The notes under the pieces were generated by a model that had not been told where the DNA came from, made no database searches, and saw only the letters and a list, made by a program, of their open reading frames with translations. This document shows positions 6,217 through 14,905 of a DNA stretch of 22,667 bases, in pieces. Both the position numbers and the translations under genes were made by a program. The stretch lies in the IMG/VR virus record IMGVR_UViG_3300025889_001030, positions 1 to 22,667 of that record. One strand, written 5' to 3'. The stretch comes from a virus. Numbering within the stretch: the first letter of the stretch is position 1; every line of letters begins with the position of its first letter.

Positions 6217-6400
6217 CGGATTCGTGCCGCTGCGGAACCTGACCGTTGAGCGGGACGGTCGGACCATGATCCTGCTGGACAACGACGGCCAGCGCCGTTT
6301 CGGGCGGTATGACTCACTGGTAGGCCAGTGGATGTCGACGATTGAGGAACGCCTCGTCCTCCGCCCGATCGCCGCGAGGGCCATGCCCCATGGCAATTGA
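6200..6400 (+). CDS. Small unrecognised protein before large terminase
   Basis: This encodes 66 residues from ATG 6200, chosen because GGGGAGG at 6187-6193 is six bases upstream; ATG 6194 is in frame but touches the ribosome site. It overlaps the end of the previous gene and the start of the terminase gene. The protein has a beta-like core (LTVERDGRTMILLDNDGQRRFGRYD) and a helical end. It may be a small terminase accessory. No family is recognised. Confidence 0.6.
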   Translation: MLRPSDGFVPLRNLTVERDGRTMILLDNDGQRRFGRYDSLVGQWMSTIEERLVLRPIAARAMPHGN

Positions 6401-7784
6401 CATCGATCTTCCCGCCGGCGGCTGGCGTCCGCGCCAATACCAAATCCCGCTCTGGCGCTACATGGAACGCGGAGGCCGTGGCGGAAAGCGCGCGATCGCC
6501 ATCTGGCACCGCCGGGCCGGCAAGGACGAATTGGCCCTGCATGCCGCCGCTTGTTCCGCGATGGAACGGCCCGCGACCTACTGGCACATGCTTCCCGAGG
6601 CTGCCCAGGCGCGCAAGGCGATCTGGCAGGCGGTCAACCCACATACCGGTGTCCGCCGCATCGACGAAGCGTTCCCGCACGCGCTGCGCGATACGACCCG
6701 AGAACAGGAAATGTTCATCCGGTTCAAGAATGGCGCGACCTGGCAGGTGGTGGGATCGGACAATTACAACTCGCTGGTGGGATCGCCGCCATGGGGTGTG
6801 GTGATGTCCGAATACGCGCTCGCGAACCCGGCCGCCTATGGCTACTTGTCCCCGATCCTCCGGGAAAACGGCGGCTGGTTTATGGCAATCACCACCCCGC
6901 GCGGGAAAAACCACGCGCACCGGATGCTGACCGCCTCCCGCACCAATCCGGCATGGTTCGCGCAGGTGCTGGCCGCGAATCAGACTGACGCGTTCACGCC
7001 GGAAGCGCTGGCTGAGGAACACAAGGACTACCTCGCCAACTTCGGCGCCGACATGGGCGAGGCGCTTTATCAGCAGGAATACTTCTGTTCGTTCGACGCT
7101 GCGATCATGGGTGCGTTCTGGGGTGCGGAGTTGGCCGAGGCGGAGCGTGATGGCCGGATCGGCGTTGTGCCGGTTGAGCCGTCGCTACCGGTCCACACGG
7201 CGTGGGATCTCGGTGTTGGCGATGCGACTGCGATTTGGTTCTGGCAGGCAGTTGGGCGCGAAATCCATGTCGTGGACTACTACGCCGCGCACTCGCAGGG
7301 CATCGAACACTATGCGGCGGTGATCCGGGAGAAGGGCTACATCCCCGGCACCGATTGGGTTCCACACGACGCGAAGGTGCGCGAGCTTGGCTCGGGTCGG
7401 TCCCGGGTTGAGACGATGATCCGGGCCGGGCTGCGCCCTCGGCTTGTCCCGGATCATCGGTTGGAGGATGGGGTCAACGCCGCGCGCCAGACATTGGCCC
7501 GGTGTTGGTTCGATCTTGGAACATGCGCGGACGGCATCGAGGCGCTGAAGGCCTATCGCCGCAAGTGGGACGAGAAACTACGTCGGTTCGATGATGCGCC
7601 GTTGCACGATTGGGCATCCGATCCAGCCGATGCGTTCCGCTATCTGTCGATGGCGTGGCGGGAAGTCGCGCCGCAAATCCAGACTGCCGCCGATCGCCCG
7701 CTCATGGTCGGGCCGGGCAACCGCGTGACGTTCGACGACGTGTTCAAGCAGCACCGGAAACCACATAGCCGCTGGGCGGCATAG
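6390..7784 (+). CDS. Terminase large subunit
   Basis: This encodes 464 residues from ATG 6390, which overlaps the previous stop; the longer frame to 6342 adds only a non-conserved leader. The motor domain has the Walker A-like loop WHRRAGKDEL at 39-48, a Walker B-type strand ending in an acidic residue (GVVMSEYA, Glu141) and the coupling motif ITTPRGKNH at 167-175. The C-terminal nuclease domain has acidic residues of the RNase H-like fold in AWDLG (Asp273), VDYY (Asp296) and HDWASDPADAFRY (406-418). It pumps and cuts phage DNA into the prohead, using ATP. The length is typical for short-tailed phages. Confidence 0.92.
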   Translation: MAIDIDLPAGGWRPRQYQIPLWRYMERGGRGGKRAIAIWHRRAGKDELALHAAACSAMERPATYWHMLPEAAQARKAIWQAVNPHTGVRRIDEAFPHALRDTTREQEMFIRFKNGATWQVVGSDNYNSLVGSPPWGVVMSEYALANPAAYGYLSPILRENGGWFMAITTPRGKNHAHRMLTASRTNPAWFAQVLAANQTDAFTPEALAEEHKDYLANFGADMGEALYQQEYFCSFDAAIMGAFWGAELAEAERDGRIGVVPVEPSLPVHTAWDLGVGDATAIWFWQAVGREIHVVDYYAAHSQGIEHYAAVIREKGYIPGTDWVPHDAKVRELGSGRSRVETMIRAGLRPRLVPDHRLEDGVNAARQTLARCWFDLGTCADGIEALKAYRRKWDEKLRRFDDAPLHDWASDPADAFRYLSMAWREVAPQIQTAADRPLMVGPGNRVTFDDVFKQHRKPHSRWAA

Positions 7785-7791
7785 GAGCGAC

Positions 7792-8106
7792 ATGCCAACC
7801 TCGTTCACCTTCACGCCGAACGCCGCCGGCACGGCCATTGCAGTGTTCGACAACACCGGGACGATCAAGGCGACGATGGCAGGCGTCGGGAACCTCTGCC
7901 GCGTGCTGAACAGCGGAACCACCACGGCGTTCGTGACCATCGAGACCACCGGCACCGTGACGGCCAGCAAGACGACGTCCATGCCGATCGGCAGTGGCGC
8001 GCCGGCCGAGGTGTTTACCATCCCGTCGACCGGCACTGTCTACGCCACGGGCATCACGAACGCCGGCACCGCCTCCGTCGCCTTCACGCGCGGATCAGGC
8101 GCATGA
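7792..8106 (+). CDS. Small threonine/alanine-rich structural protein
   Basis: This encodes 104 residues with GGAG four bases before ATG 7792. The sequence alternates small and hydrophobic residues (FTFTPNAAGTAIAVFDNTG, then ETTGTVTASKTTS), as in all-beta proteins, with no charged helices. It is placed between terminase and the SGNH-hydrolase gene, and its stop overlaps the next start by an ATGA. It is probably a small virion protein such as a head decoration or fibre component. The specific role is not known. Confidence 0.6.
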   Translation: MPTSFTFTPNAAGTAIAVFDNTGTIKATMAGVGNLCRVLNSGTTTAFVTIETTGTVTASKTTSMPIGSGAPAEVFTIPSTGTVYATGITNAGTASVAFTRGSGA

Positions 8107-9455
8107 GCGAAATCGAATATCCTTCGATTGGAACGGGTGCGATCGCACTCACGCCGAACGCCGTGCGGAATTTCGGGTTCAGGTCCAACCAATACACATG
8201 GTTGCGGAACATGAACCCGAACGAACTGGTCATGAACGGCACGCGAGGCGGGACGGAGTTCATCAGCCTCGATATCCCGGATGACTTCTTCGCTGTGCGC
8301 GTTGGTTTCATGAATACCACGGCATCAACGTTCGACGTGACCTTGGTCAAAGCGATTGCCAGCGCTGGCACGGACTATGTGCAGCCGGTGGACAGCACGG
8401 GCGCGGCGCGGGCGGACGCGGACTGGTCAACCCTAACCAGCGTCAATGCCGGGTTGGATGTCCCGGAGATCGTCACTGTTGCTGGCGCCTCGACCGCGCA
8501 TACCGTCCTCGCCAACGCCACGAATGCCAGCACGGGCCTGACGGACGATATCGCCTACACCTGGACGGATTGGGTGGCATGCAAAAGTCAGCCCGCGCTG
8601 CCGATCACTGGCATGCGCCGGCTCATGATCCGCGCGCTGATCCCGTCCAGCCAGACGGTGGTCTACAACATTCAGACCAACGACGACTGGTGGGCTAATT
8701 CCGCGCTGAACTACGGCTACGACCAGTGGCGTGGGGGCGTTCGGAACAACACGGATTACGTGACCACGCCCTCAAGTGCGTCAGCGCAGACGACGTCGAC
8801 CCTGGAGACGGCGCCGGTCACGGGCATGATGTGCGCGGTGATCCAGGTGCTGACCAAGCGCCCGGCCGTGATCGGCATGTCGTGCGGCGACAGCACCTAT
8901 GCCAACCCGGCCTGGGGGATGTCTGTCCTGGCGGCGGTGCAGGCCGGCCAAGCCACGGTCGGCACTGTCCCGCAAGGGTTCGTGTCGTGCGCGGTGGGTG
9001 GCACCTATAACGCGCAGTTCTTCCCCCGCCTCGCGGCGTTGCTGCCCCTTGTGCGCCCGTCATGGGTGGTCCTTCCGGGCTGGACCACGAATGACTTCAA
9101 CGTCGCGGGCCTGTCCTATGCGGCATCCGAGGCAACGTTCAACGCCCGACTGGCGCGCGTCGCCGCCTTGGCGCGGGAGAATGGTGCGGTCCCGATCTTC
9201 ACGACGCCATGGGGATATGACACAGCGTCAACCATCCCCTCCATGCTGGCCATGTGGCAGTCCATGCGGGCGCGGGCGCTCACGATGGCCAATGGCGGAG
9301 AGCTGGTGGCGGATCAGTTCCAGGAGGTCGGGAACGTCCTGACGGCGCGCTACTACGACGGCATGTCCAGTGACGGGCTGCACCCGACTAAGCCCGCGAA
9401 CCAGCGCGGCGCGCGCGTGCTCATGCCGCAGATCAAGCGAGTGACTGGTCTGTGA
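8103..9455 (+). CDS. SGNH/GDSL-type hydrolase, probable virion esterase
   Basis: This encodes 450 residues. Residues 1-250 appear beta-rich and are not recognised; the C-terminal 200 residues carry the SGNH blocks: GDS at 262-264 (Ser264 nucleophile) in GMSCGDSTY, a glycine at about 299-300 (CAVGGTYN), GWTTND at 326-331 (Asn330) and DGLHP at 424-428 (Asp424, His427). The family removes acyl groups such as acetyl from polysaccharides. In a phage it would suit a virion enzyme that deacetylates host surface glycans. Its place between terminase and portal is unusual. There is no signal peptide. The stop overlaps the portal GTG start, so the two are probably co-translated. Confidence 0.8.
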   Translation: MSEIEYPSIGTGAIALTPNAVRNFGFRSNQYTWLRNMNPNELVMNGTRGGTEFISLDIPDDFFAVRVGFMNTTASTFDVTLVKAIASAGTDYVQPVDSTGAARADADWSTLTSVNAGLDVPEIVTVAGASTAHTVLANATNASTGLTDDIAYTWTDWVACKSQPALPITGMRRLMIRALIPSSQTVVYNIQTNDDWWANSALNYGYDQWRGGVRNNTDYVTTPSSASAQTTSTLETAPVTGMMCAVIQVLTKRPAVIGMSCGDSTYANPAWGMSVLAAVQAGQATVGTVPQGFVSCAVGGTYNAQFFPRLAALLPLVRPSWVVLPGWTTNDFNVAGLSYAASEATFNARLARVAALARENGAVPIFTTPWGYDTASTIPSMLAMWQSMRARALTMANGGELVADQFQEVGNVLTARYYDGMSSDGLHPTKPANQRGARVLMPQIKRVTGL

Positions 9456-11578
9456 GCGTCACCGTCCAACGCGTCGACGATATCAAGGAATACGGGTCCG
9501 GCACGGATGGCGTAGAGGCAAGGTGGCGCGCGGAATTCGCGTCACAATCGGCGATTTTCACGCCCTGGTATAACAGTTGCCGCCGCATCGAGCGGCGGTA
9601 TCGTGAAAAAGCGGACGTCCGCACCGACTACCCGGTGAAAACCGGATGGGCGCGGTTCAACGTATTGTGGTCCAACATCCAAACGTTGCAGCCCGCGCTC
9701 TATTCTCGGCCGCCCGTGCCGGTGGTAACGCGGCGGTTTCGGGATCGCGATCCCGTGGCGCGGGCTGCGGCGACGATCCTGCAACGGGCGCTGGTCTACA
9801 CGATCGACGACGCGGCGCTGGACGAGCGCATCCGGATGTGCGTGCTGGACTACGCGTTGTATGCGCGTGGCACGCCCTGGATCATTTACGAGCCGACCTT
9901 CGACGGGGCCGGCAACTTCACGGGCGATCGGGTCGAGTGGGACTTCGTCCATCGCGACGACTTCATGCATGGCCCCGGCAAGACGTGGCCAGAGGTATCA
10001 TGGGTTCGTCGCACGGTGCGCATGACCCGCCGCGAAGGTATCAAGCGGTTTGGGCCGAAGTTCCGCGAAGTCGATCTGACATGGCGCCCATCCGAAATCA
10101 AGCGGACGGAGGAAGCCGAGGAAGAGGTGATCGCGCGGGCCGAGGTCGCCGAGGTTTGGTGCCGCCCGGAACGGTGCGTCTATCATTTTGGTGATCCGGA
10201 CGGGAAGAATATCCTGTTGGAGAAATCCCCGCCGCCGCTGGATCTGAAAGACTTCTATCCGTGTCCGCAACCTTTGTATGGCACGATGACCAGCGGCACG
10301 ATGGTTCCTGTTCCCGATTTCACGGAATATGAGGACCAAGCGCAGGAACTTGACGACCTGACGGGCCGGATCAGCGCGCTCACGTCCGCCATTCGGATGA
10401 ACTTTGCCTATGACAACCGGTTCCCCGAGTTGGCTCGCATCTTTGATGAGGACATGGAGAACAATGGGATCGGGATTGAACAGTGGTCCGAGTTTGCCGC
10501 GAAGAACGGCATGGCTGGCGCGATGTCGTTTGTCCCCGTCGCGGAAATGGTCGGAACGCTGCAAGCTCTGATCGAAAGCCGGACACAGGTAAAATCCGAC
10601 CTGTATGAAATCACCGGTATTGCGGATGTCATTCGGGGATCGTCTGCGCCAGAGGAAACTGCGACAGCGCAACGCATCAAGGGCCGCTATGCCACGATGC
10701 GGCTGTCCGATCGACAACTGGCCGTGGCGCGGTTCGTTCGCGACATGCTGCGCATCACGGGAGAGGTGATGTGCGAGCGGTATTCGCCGCAAACTTTGTG
10801 GCAGATGTCCAGCTTCGGCACGATGGAACATGGCGGCGACATTCCGCCCGAGCAACTATTCATGGAGGCTTACAAGCTCCTTCAAAATGAACGGTTGCGC
10901 GGGTTTCAGATCGATATCGAGGACCAGTCCACAATCGCGCTGGATGATGGCGAGGAAAAGCGCGATCGGATGGAATTCCTGACGGCGGTTGGCGGGTTCA
11001 TCGGGCAGGCATCCGCGTTGCCTCCGAACCTGGCACCCGCGCTGCTGCCGATGCTGGGGAAGCTGATCCTGTTCGGCGCGCGCGGGTTCCGCATCGGGGC
11101 TGAAATGGAAGTCACGATCGAGGACGCCATGGCGCAGTTGTCTCAATCGTTGCAGCAACAGGCACAAAACCCGCAACCGTCGCCAGATATGATCAAGGCG
11201 CAGGCCGAAATGGCGCGGGCGCAGGCGGACGTTCAGGCGAAGCAGGCCGAGACACAGGCATCGTTGCAGATCGAACAGATCAGGGCCGGCGCGATGGCGC
11301 AGAAATCGCAGTCCGACATGGCGATTGCGCATGTGACGTTGCAGATCAAGCAGATCGAGGCCGGGCAGGCGCAACAGCGGATGCAAGCCGACACGATGCA
11401 GGCGCAGGCGCAGAACGCACAGGATGAAACCGATCACGCGCTGTCGATTGGTGAAATGGAACTGGCCGCAGCAGATCAGCAACATCAGCACGCTATCGAT
11501 TGGGCGAAAGTCGCGATTGAGCAGCAGAACGCCGACACGAATGAGGAGAAGGCGGAGGGGCGTGAAGATGGAGACTAA
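9452..11578 (+). CDS. Portal protein
   Basis: This encodes 708 residues starting with GTG 9452, in a GTGA overlap with the hydrolase stop. The N-terminal and central parts (to about residue 540) have the layout of podovirus portals. They include the segment RFNVLWSNIQTLQPALYSRPP near 68-88 and the helical stem area with many charged residues. The order, terminase then portal then scaffold then capsid, supports the call. Residues about 575-700 form a long glutamine/alanine-rich helix likely to be a coiled coil (repeated QAEMARAQADVQAKQAET type), possibly the barrel that reaches into the head, as in P22. The dodecameric portal is the DNA gate. Confidence 0.88.
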   Translation: MSVTVQRVDDIKEYGSGTDGVEARWRAEFASQSAIFTPWYNSCRRIERRYREKADVRTDYPVKTGWARFNVLWSNIQTLQPALYSRPPVPVVTRRFRDRDPVARAAATILQRALVYTIDDAALDERIRMCVLDYALYARGTPWIIYEPTFDGAGNFTGDRVEWDFVHRDDFMHGPGKTWPEVSWVRRTVRMTRREGIKRFGPKFREVDLTWRPSEIKRTEEAEEEVIARAEVAEVWCRPERCVYHFGDPDGKNILLEKSPPPLDLKDFYPCPQPLYGTMTSGTMVPVPDFTEYEDQAQELDDLTGRISALTSAIRMNFAYDNRFPELARIFDEDMENNGIGIEQWSEFAAKNGMAGAMSFVPVAEMVGTLQALIESRTQVKSDLYEITGIADVIRGSSAPEETATAQRIKGRYATMRLSDRQLAVARFVRDMLRITGEVMCERYSPQTLWQMSSFGTMEHGGDIPPEQLFMEAYKLLQNERLRGFQIDIEDQSTIALDDGEEKRDRMEFLTAVGGFIGQASALPPNLAPALLPMLGKLILFGARGFRIGAEMEVTIEDAMAQLSQSLQQQAQNPQPSPDMIKAQAEMARAQADVQAKQAETQASLQIEQIRAGAMAQKSQSDMAIAHVTLQIKQIEAGQAQQRMQADTMQAQAQNAQDETDHALSIGEMELAAADQQHQHAIDWAKVAIEQQNADTNEEKAEGREDGD

Positions 11579-12002
11579 CTTCACAACATTCCGCGATTAT
11601 GTGGCTACGACGTCAGGAAATTTCGGATTGGGGTTAGACCATTATGAGATTGAGCGCGTTGCTGACGCCATTAATCACGATCTTGGTATCGGTTTTGTTC
11701 GTTGTGATCCCGAGTGGGATCGGAAATTCCTGGACGCAGCGTCACGCGAACTAAGACCCTATTGCGAGCGCGCCAGACAGGACGCAATCGCTCGCGTTGC
11801 CGCGATAAAGGCCGGAGATGCGACGGAAGGGCAGATCGCAAGAGAGATCGCCGCCGTTAATGCACGCGATGGGCTGGGCATGACGCGGGATGAGATCGCA
11901 CATCATGCGAAATTAACCCATCGGTGGCAGGGCTGGGGCGCCGTCGGGCTTAACCTTCATTCTTTCTATTTGCGTCGAGATGCGGAGTGTGAGGATGGCT
12001 AA
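11568..12002 (+). CDS. Unrecognised protein inserted after portal, possible moron
   Basis: This encodes 144 residues from ATG 11568 with GGAGG about ten bases upstream, overlapping the portal end by 11 bases. It is mostly helical and charged (RQDAIARVAAIKAGDATEGQIAREIAAVNARDG). The codon choice is more AT-rich than in the neighbours (many TTA, GTT, GAT and ATT codons), which resembles the accessory genes and hints at later gain. It ends over the start of the next gene. No family is recognised. It may be a moron-type accessory gene rather than a structural one. Confidence 0.65.
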   Translation: METNFTTFRDYVATTSGNFGLGLDHYEIERVADAINHDLGIGFVRCDPEWDRKFLDAASRELRPYCERARQDAIARVAAIKAGDATEGQIAREIAAVNARDGLGMTRDEIAHHAKLTHRWQGWGAVGLNLHSFYLRRDAECEDG

Positions 12003-12348
12003 ATTCATCTGGCACAACGGCGATTGGGTAGACACCACCGGCTGGACGCGACCCGCGCCCGTGTTCCCCGGCATCATCCGCGACACGATGGAGCCGCTCC
12101 GATCCATGGCCAGCGGGCGCATGCACGACAGCAAGTCCGCGCTTCGGGCTGAATACCGCGAGCTAGGCTATGTCGAGTTGGGCAATGATGCGCCAACGCG
12201 GAACGCGCCATTCCGCCCCGATCCCGATACCGAGAAAGACATCAACGAAGCCTGGAACATGTTGGAACAGGGCTATCAACCCGACCCGACGCCGCGTGTT
12301 TCTGACGGCGAATTCGCGAATGTGGAAACGAGGATGATCGATGTCTGA
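11995..12348 (+). CDS. Conserved small phage protein of the capsid module
   Basis: This encodes 117 residues from ATG 11995, with GAGG directly upstream, overlapping the previous stop. The N-terminus (MAKFIWHNGDWVDTTGW) and the segment PGIIRDTMEPLRSMASGRMHDSKSALRAEYRELGYVELGND look like a small protein I associate with podoviral capsid gene clusters, located between portal and scaffold. Its function is unknown. The C-terminus is acidic. It overlaps the scaffold gene start by eight bases, so expression is probably coupled. Confidence 0.7.
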   Translation: MAKFIWHNGDWVDTTGWTRPAPVFPGIIRDTMEPLRSMASGRMHDSKSALRAEYRELGYVELGNDAPTRNAPFRPDPDTEKDINEAWNMLEQGYQPDPTPRVSDGEFANVETRMIDV

Positions 12349-13324
12349 CACCACCGAAGCCCCCGCTGACGACCTGTCCGCCGATATCGGCGCGGCATGG
12401 GATGAGATCGTCGCCCGCGAGGAAGGCGGGTCGACGGAGCGCGATGATCGCGGCCGGTTTGCCGCGCGCGATGGTGGCGAGAAGGCCGAGACCAAACCTG
12501 AACCCGAGGCTTCTGCCCCAGCCAGTGATGCCCCGTCGCATTGGGCAGAGGATGAAAAGGCGCATTGGGCAACGCTGGCGCCGGAAGCGCAGCGGGCCGT
12601 TTTGCGCCGTGAACGGGATATTGAGAACGCCGCCCGCGAGCGTGATGAAACCGCCCGGCGGTATCAGCCAATCGATGAGGTGATCGCCCCGCATCGGGAC
12701 AAGTGGGCAGTCGCGGGCGTGCAACCACAAGAGGCCATTCGGCAGCTTCTGGCGGCACAGGACGCACTGACCACCAATTTCGATGGGGCGTTGCCCGCGT
12801 TGATCCGCGCCTTTGGCCGCGACCCGGTGGCAATGGCTTACGCCCTTCTCGGCGCCAATTCCCAGGCGGCGCTGGACGGGCAGCAGGGCCACAACCTCCC
12901 GGCTCGCGACCCGAGGTTGGATGAACTCTACAACTGGAAACAGCAGCAGGAACGCGCCACCGCGCAGCAGCTGGAACAGCAGCACCTGGCCGCCATAAAA
13001 GAAGTTTCCGACCAGATAGAGACGTTTTCGCGTGACCCGGCATATCCCCATTTCGAGACCGTGCGTCACGACATGGGCGCGATGTTCCAGGTCAACCCGA
13101 ACATGACTCTCAAGGACGCCTACGAACGCGCGGTGTGGGCCAACCCCACGACACGCGCGACGCTGATGGCCCAAGCGCAGGTGCAGCCCGCCAAGGCCAC
13201 GTCAAAGCCCACGTCGATCCGAGATACGCCATCGCAGGCCGGTGCGGCCCGTAGCGTCAATCGGGACGGGTGGACCACCGAAGATTATTTACGCGAAGCC
13301 TGGGATCAACAGACAGCAGCATAA
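12341..13324 (+). CDS. Capsid scaffold-type protein
   Basis: This encodes 327 residues. It is highly charged and alanine-, glutamate- and glutamine-rich, with long predicted helices (EDEKAHWATLAPEAQRAVLRRERDIENAARERDETARRY, residues ~70-108; QQERATAQQLEQQHLAAIKEVSDQIETF, ~206-233) and disordered ends. Its position just before the major capsid gene and its composition are those of scaffolding proteins that guide prohead assembly and leave before maturation. It has no cysteine and no catalytic motif. The last ~60 residues (KPTSIRDTPSQAG and after) are likely the coat-binding tail, an inference from other scaffolds. Confidence 0.75.
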   Translation: MSDTTEAPADDLSADIGAAWDEIVAREEGGSTERDDRGRFAARDGGEKAETKPEPEASAPASDAPSHWAEDEKAHWATLAPEAQRAVLRRERDIENAARERDETARRYQPIDEVIAPHRDKWAVAGVQPQEAIRQLLAAQDALTTNFDGALPALIRAFGRDPVAMAYALLGANSQAALDGQQGHNLPARDPRLDELYNWKQQQERATAQQLEQQHLAAIKEVSDQIETFSRDPAYPHFETVRHDMGAMFQVNPNMTLKDAYERAVWANPTTRATLMAQAQVQPAKATSKPTSIRDTPSQAGAARSVNRDGWTTEDYLREAWDQQTAA

Positions 13325-13336
13325 GGATTCGCCAAC

Positions 13337-14362
13337 ATGGCATCCCCGGGACTTTCCGAGCTTGTTACCACCACCTTGCGCAATCGCACGCGCAAGACGG
13401 CGGATAACTACACGCGCAACAACGTCATCCTCACCCAGCTTTCCAAGCGGGGCCGGGAGACGTTCGACGGCGGCCGAACCATCGTCCAGGAACTGATGTA
13501 TGCGAACAACGTCACATACATGCGGTATTCCGGATACGACCCCCTGAACATCACCCCGTCCGACGTGATGACGTCCGCCGAATTTCCGATCCGGCAGATG
13601 GCGGTCGCGATCTCCATCAACGGCCTGGAGATGCTTCAGAACATGGGCCGCGAACGGTCGATCGCCCTGCTGCGCTCGCGGATCGACAATGCCGACGAGA
13701 CCGCCGCAAACGGCATCGCCTACGATATGTTCTCGGATGGCACGCTGGCGGGGCAAATCCTCGGCCTGCAAGCCCTGATCAGCGCGACCCCGACGTCCGG
13801 CACCATCGGCGGGATCGATCGCGCGACGTGGACCTTCTGGCAGAACCAGAAATTCGCGTGCGTCGCGGACGGCGGCGCGGCCATGACCAGCGCCAACATC
13901 CAGCGTTACATGAACACGCTGGCGATGCGGATGGTTCGCGGCATGGACATGCCGGACATGATCCTCGCGGACAACACGACCTATGCCGCGTTCCTGGAAA
14001 GCCTCACGGCCATCCAGCGGATCACGTCGTCGGATCGCGCGGTTTCCGGGTTCGCGTCGCTGGCCTATTCCGGCATCGGTCGGGAAATCCCGGTCTATCT
14101 GGCCGGCGGCTTCCAGGGCTCGACCACGGACGGCAACACGTTCGGTTCCGGCTACACGGGTGCCGTTGGCGGCCCGACGGCGGGGTACATGTATTTCGTC
14201 AACTCGAAATACCTGCATTACCGCCCGCATGTGGAACGAGATTGGGTGCCGCTCGATCCCGACCGGGTCAGCGTCAATCAGGACGCGATGGTCAAGCTCA
14301 TCGGCTGGGCCGGCAACATGACGATCTCGAACGCGTTCATGCAGGGCGTTTTGATCCCGTAA
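13337..14362 (+). CDS. Major capsid protein
   Basis: This encodes 341 residues, with AAGGA nine bases before ATG 13337. The protein begins with a helical N-terminal arm (SELVTTTLRNRTRKTADNYTRNN) and continues with alternating beta and alpha segments (EFPIRQMAVAISINGLEMLQNMGRERSIALLRSRIDNADETA) as in HK97-fold coat proteins. It sits right after the scaffold gene and before the small decoration-like gene, the usual order in short-tailed phages. Its length is in the typical range. It forms the icosahedral shell. I recognise the family by general form and context, not by a specific motif. Confidence 0.85.
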   Translation: MASPGLSELVTTTLRNRTRKTADNYTRNNVILTQLSKRGRETFDGGRTIVQELMYANNVTYMRYSGYDPLNITPSDVMTSAEFPIRQMAVAISINGLEMLQNMGRERSIALLRSRIDNADETAANGIAYDMFSDGTLAGQILGLQALISATPTSGTIGGIDRATWTFWQNQKFACVADGGAAMTSANIQRYMNTLAMRMVRGMDMPDMILADNTTYAAFLESLTAIQRITSSDRAVSGFASLAYSGIGREIPVYLAGGFQGSTTDGNTFGSGYTGAVGGPTAGYMYFVNSKYLHYRPHVERDWVPLDPDRVSVNQDAMVKLIGWAGNMTISNAFMQGVLIP

Positions 14363-14377
14363 CCAAGGAGACCTATC

Positions 14378-14905
14378 ATGCCTTTCGGTATTTCCCTTGA
14401 AGGGATCAACCTGACGACCGCCTACACGGTCAACACGGCCAGCACGCCGGAAATCCCCGGGCCGCCGTTCGCGGTGGGCACGACGGTTCGCGCGACGGAC
14501 GGGTCAGACTGGGTGTTCGTCAAGCTGGCAGCGTCGCAGACCATCGCGGCCGGCGACTTCGTCTACGTCTCGACGCCGTCGACGTTCGTGGTCACGTCCC
14601 TGGCCAACGCCGCCAAGGCGCTGCTGGGCGCCCTGGTGGGTGTCGCTGGCGCGGCGGCCACGTCCGGCACGACGTCCTACGAATACATCTGGATTCAGCG
14701 GTCGGGATACCGTTCGTCGGCAAACTGCCTGACCGGGTCGCTCGCCAACACTGAGCTGCACACCACGGCGACGGCGGGGCGGGTCGATGACACGGCTGCC
14801 GCCGGCACCAGCGCGACCGTCGCCGGTGTGGTCCAAATCGCGACCGCCGCGTCCAACACGGCTGCGGTGATGCTCAACTATCCGACGATCGGAGTGGCCG
14901 ACTGA
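14378..14905 (+). CDS. Head decoration-like protein
   Basis: This encodes 175 residues, with the strongest ribosome binding site in the region, AAGGAGA, about eight bases before ATG 14378, as expected for a protein needed in many copies. The sequence is small-residue-rich and beta-like (AAGDFVYVSTPSTFVVTSL), with almost no helix, matching capsid decoration or cement proteins that sit on the shell. It directly follows the major capsid gene. No specific family is recognised. Its stop overlaps the next start (TGATG). Confidence 0.6.
   Translation: MPFGISLEGINLTTAYTVNTASTPEIPGPPFAVGTTVRATDGSDWVFVKLAASQTIAAGDFVYVSTPSTFVVTSLANAAKALLGALVGVAGAAATSGTTSYEYIWIQRSGYRSSANCLTGSLANTELHTTATAGRVDDTAAAGTSATVAGVVQIATAASNTAAVMLNYPTIGVAD

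Noticed and set aside
6081-7022. Long minus-strand frame of 313 residues opposite terminase
   Set aside because: Arginine/glycine-rich shadow of a GC-rich gene on the other strand; no ribosome site or recognisable domain, and all real genes are on the + strand.
12242-13174. Long minus-strand frame of 310 residues opposite the scaffold gene
   Set aside because: Shadow frame caused by high third-position GC; no domain, no coupling with any neighbour.
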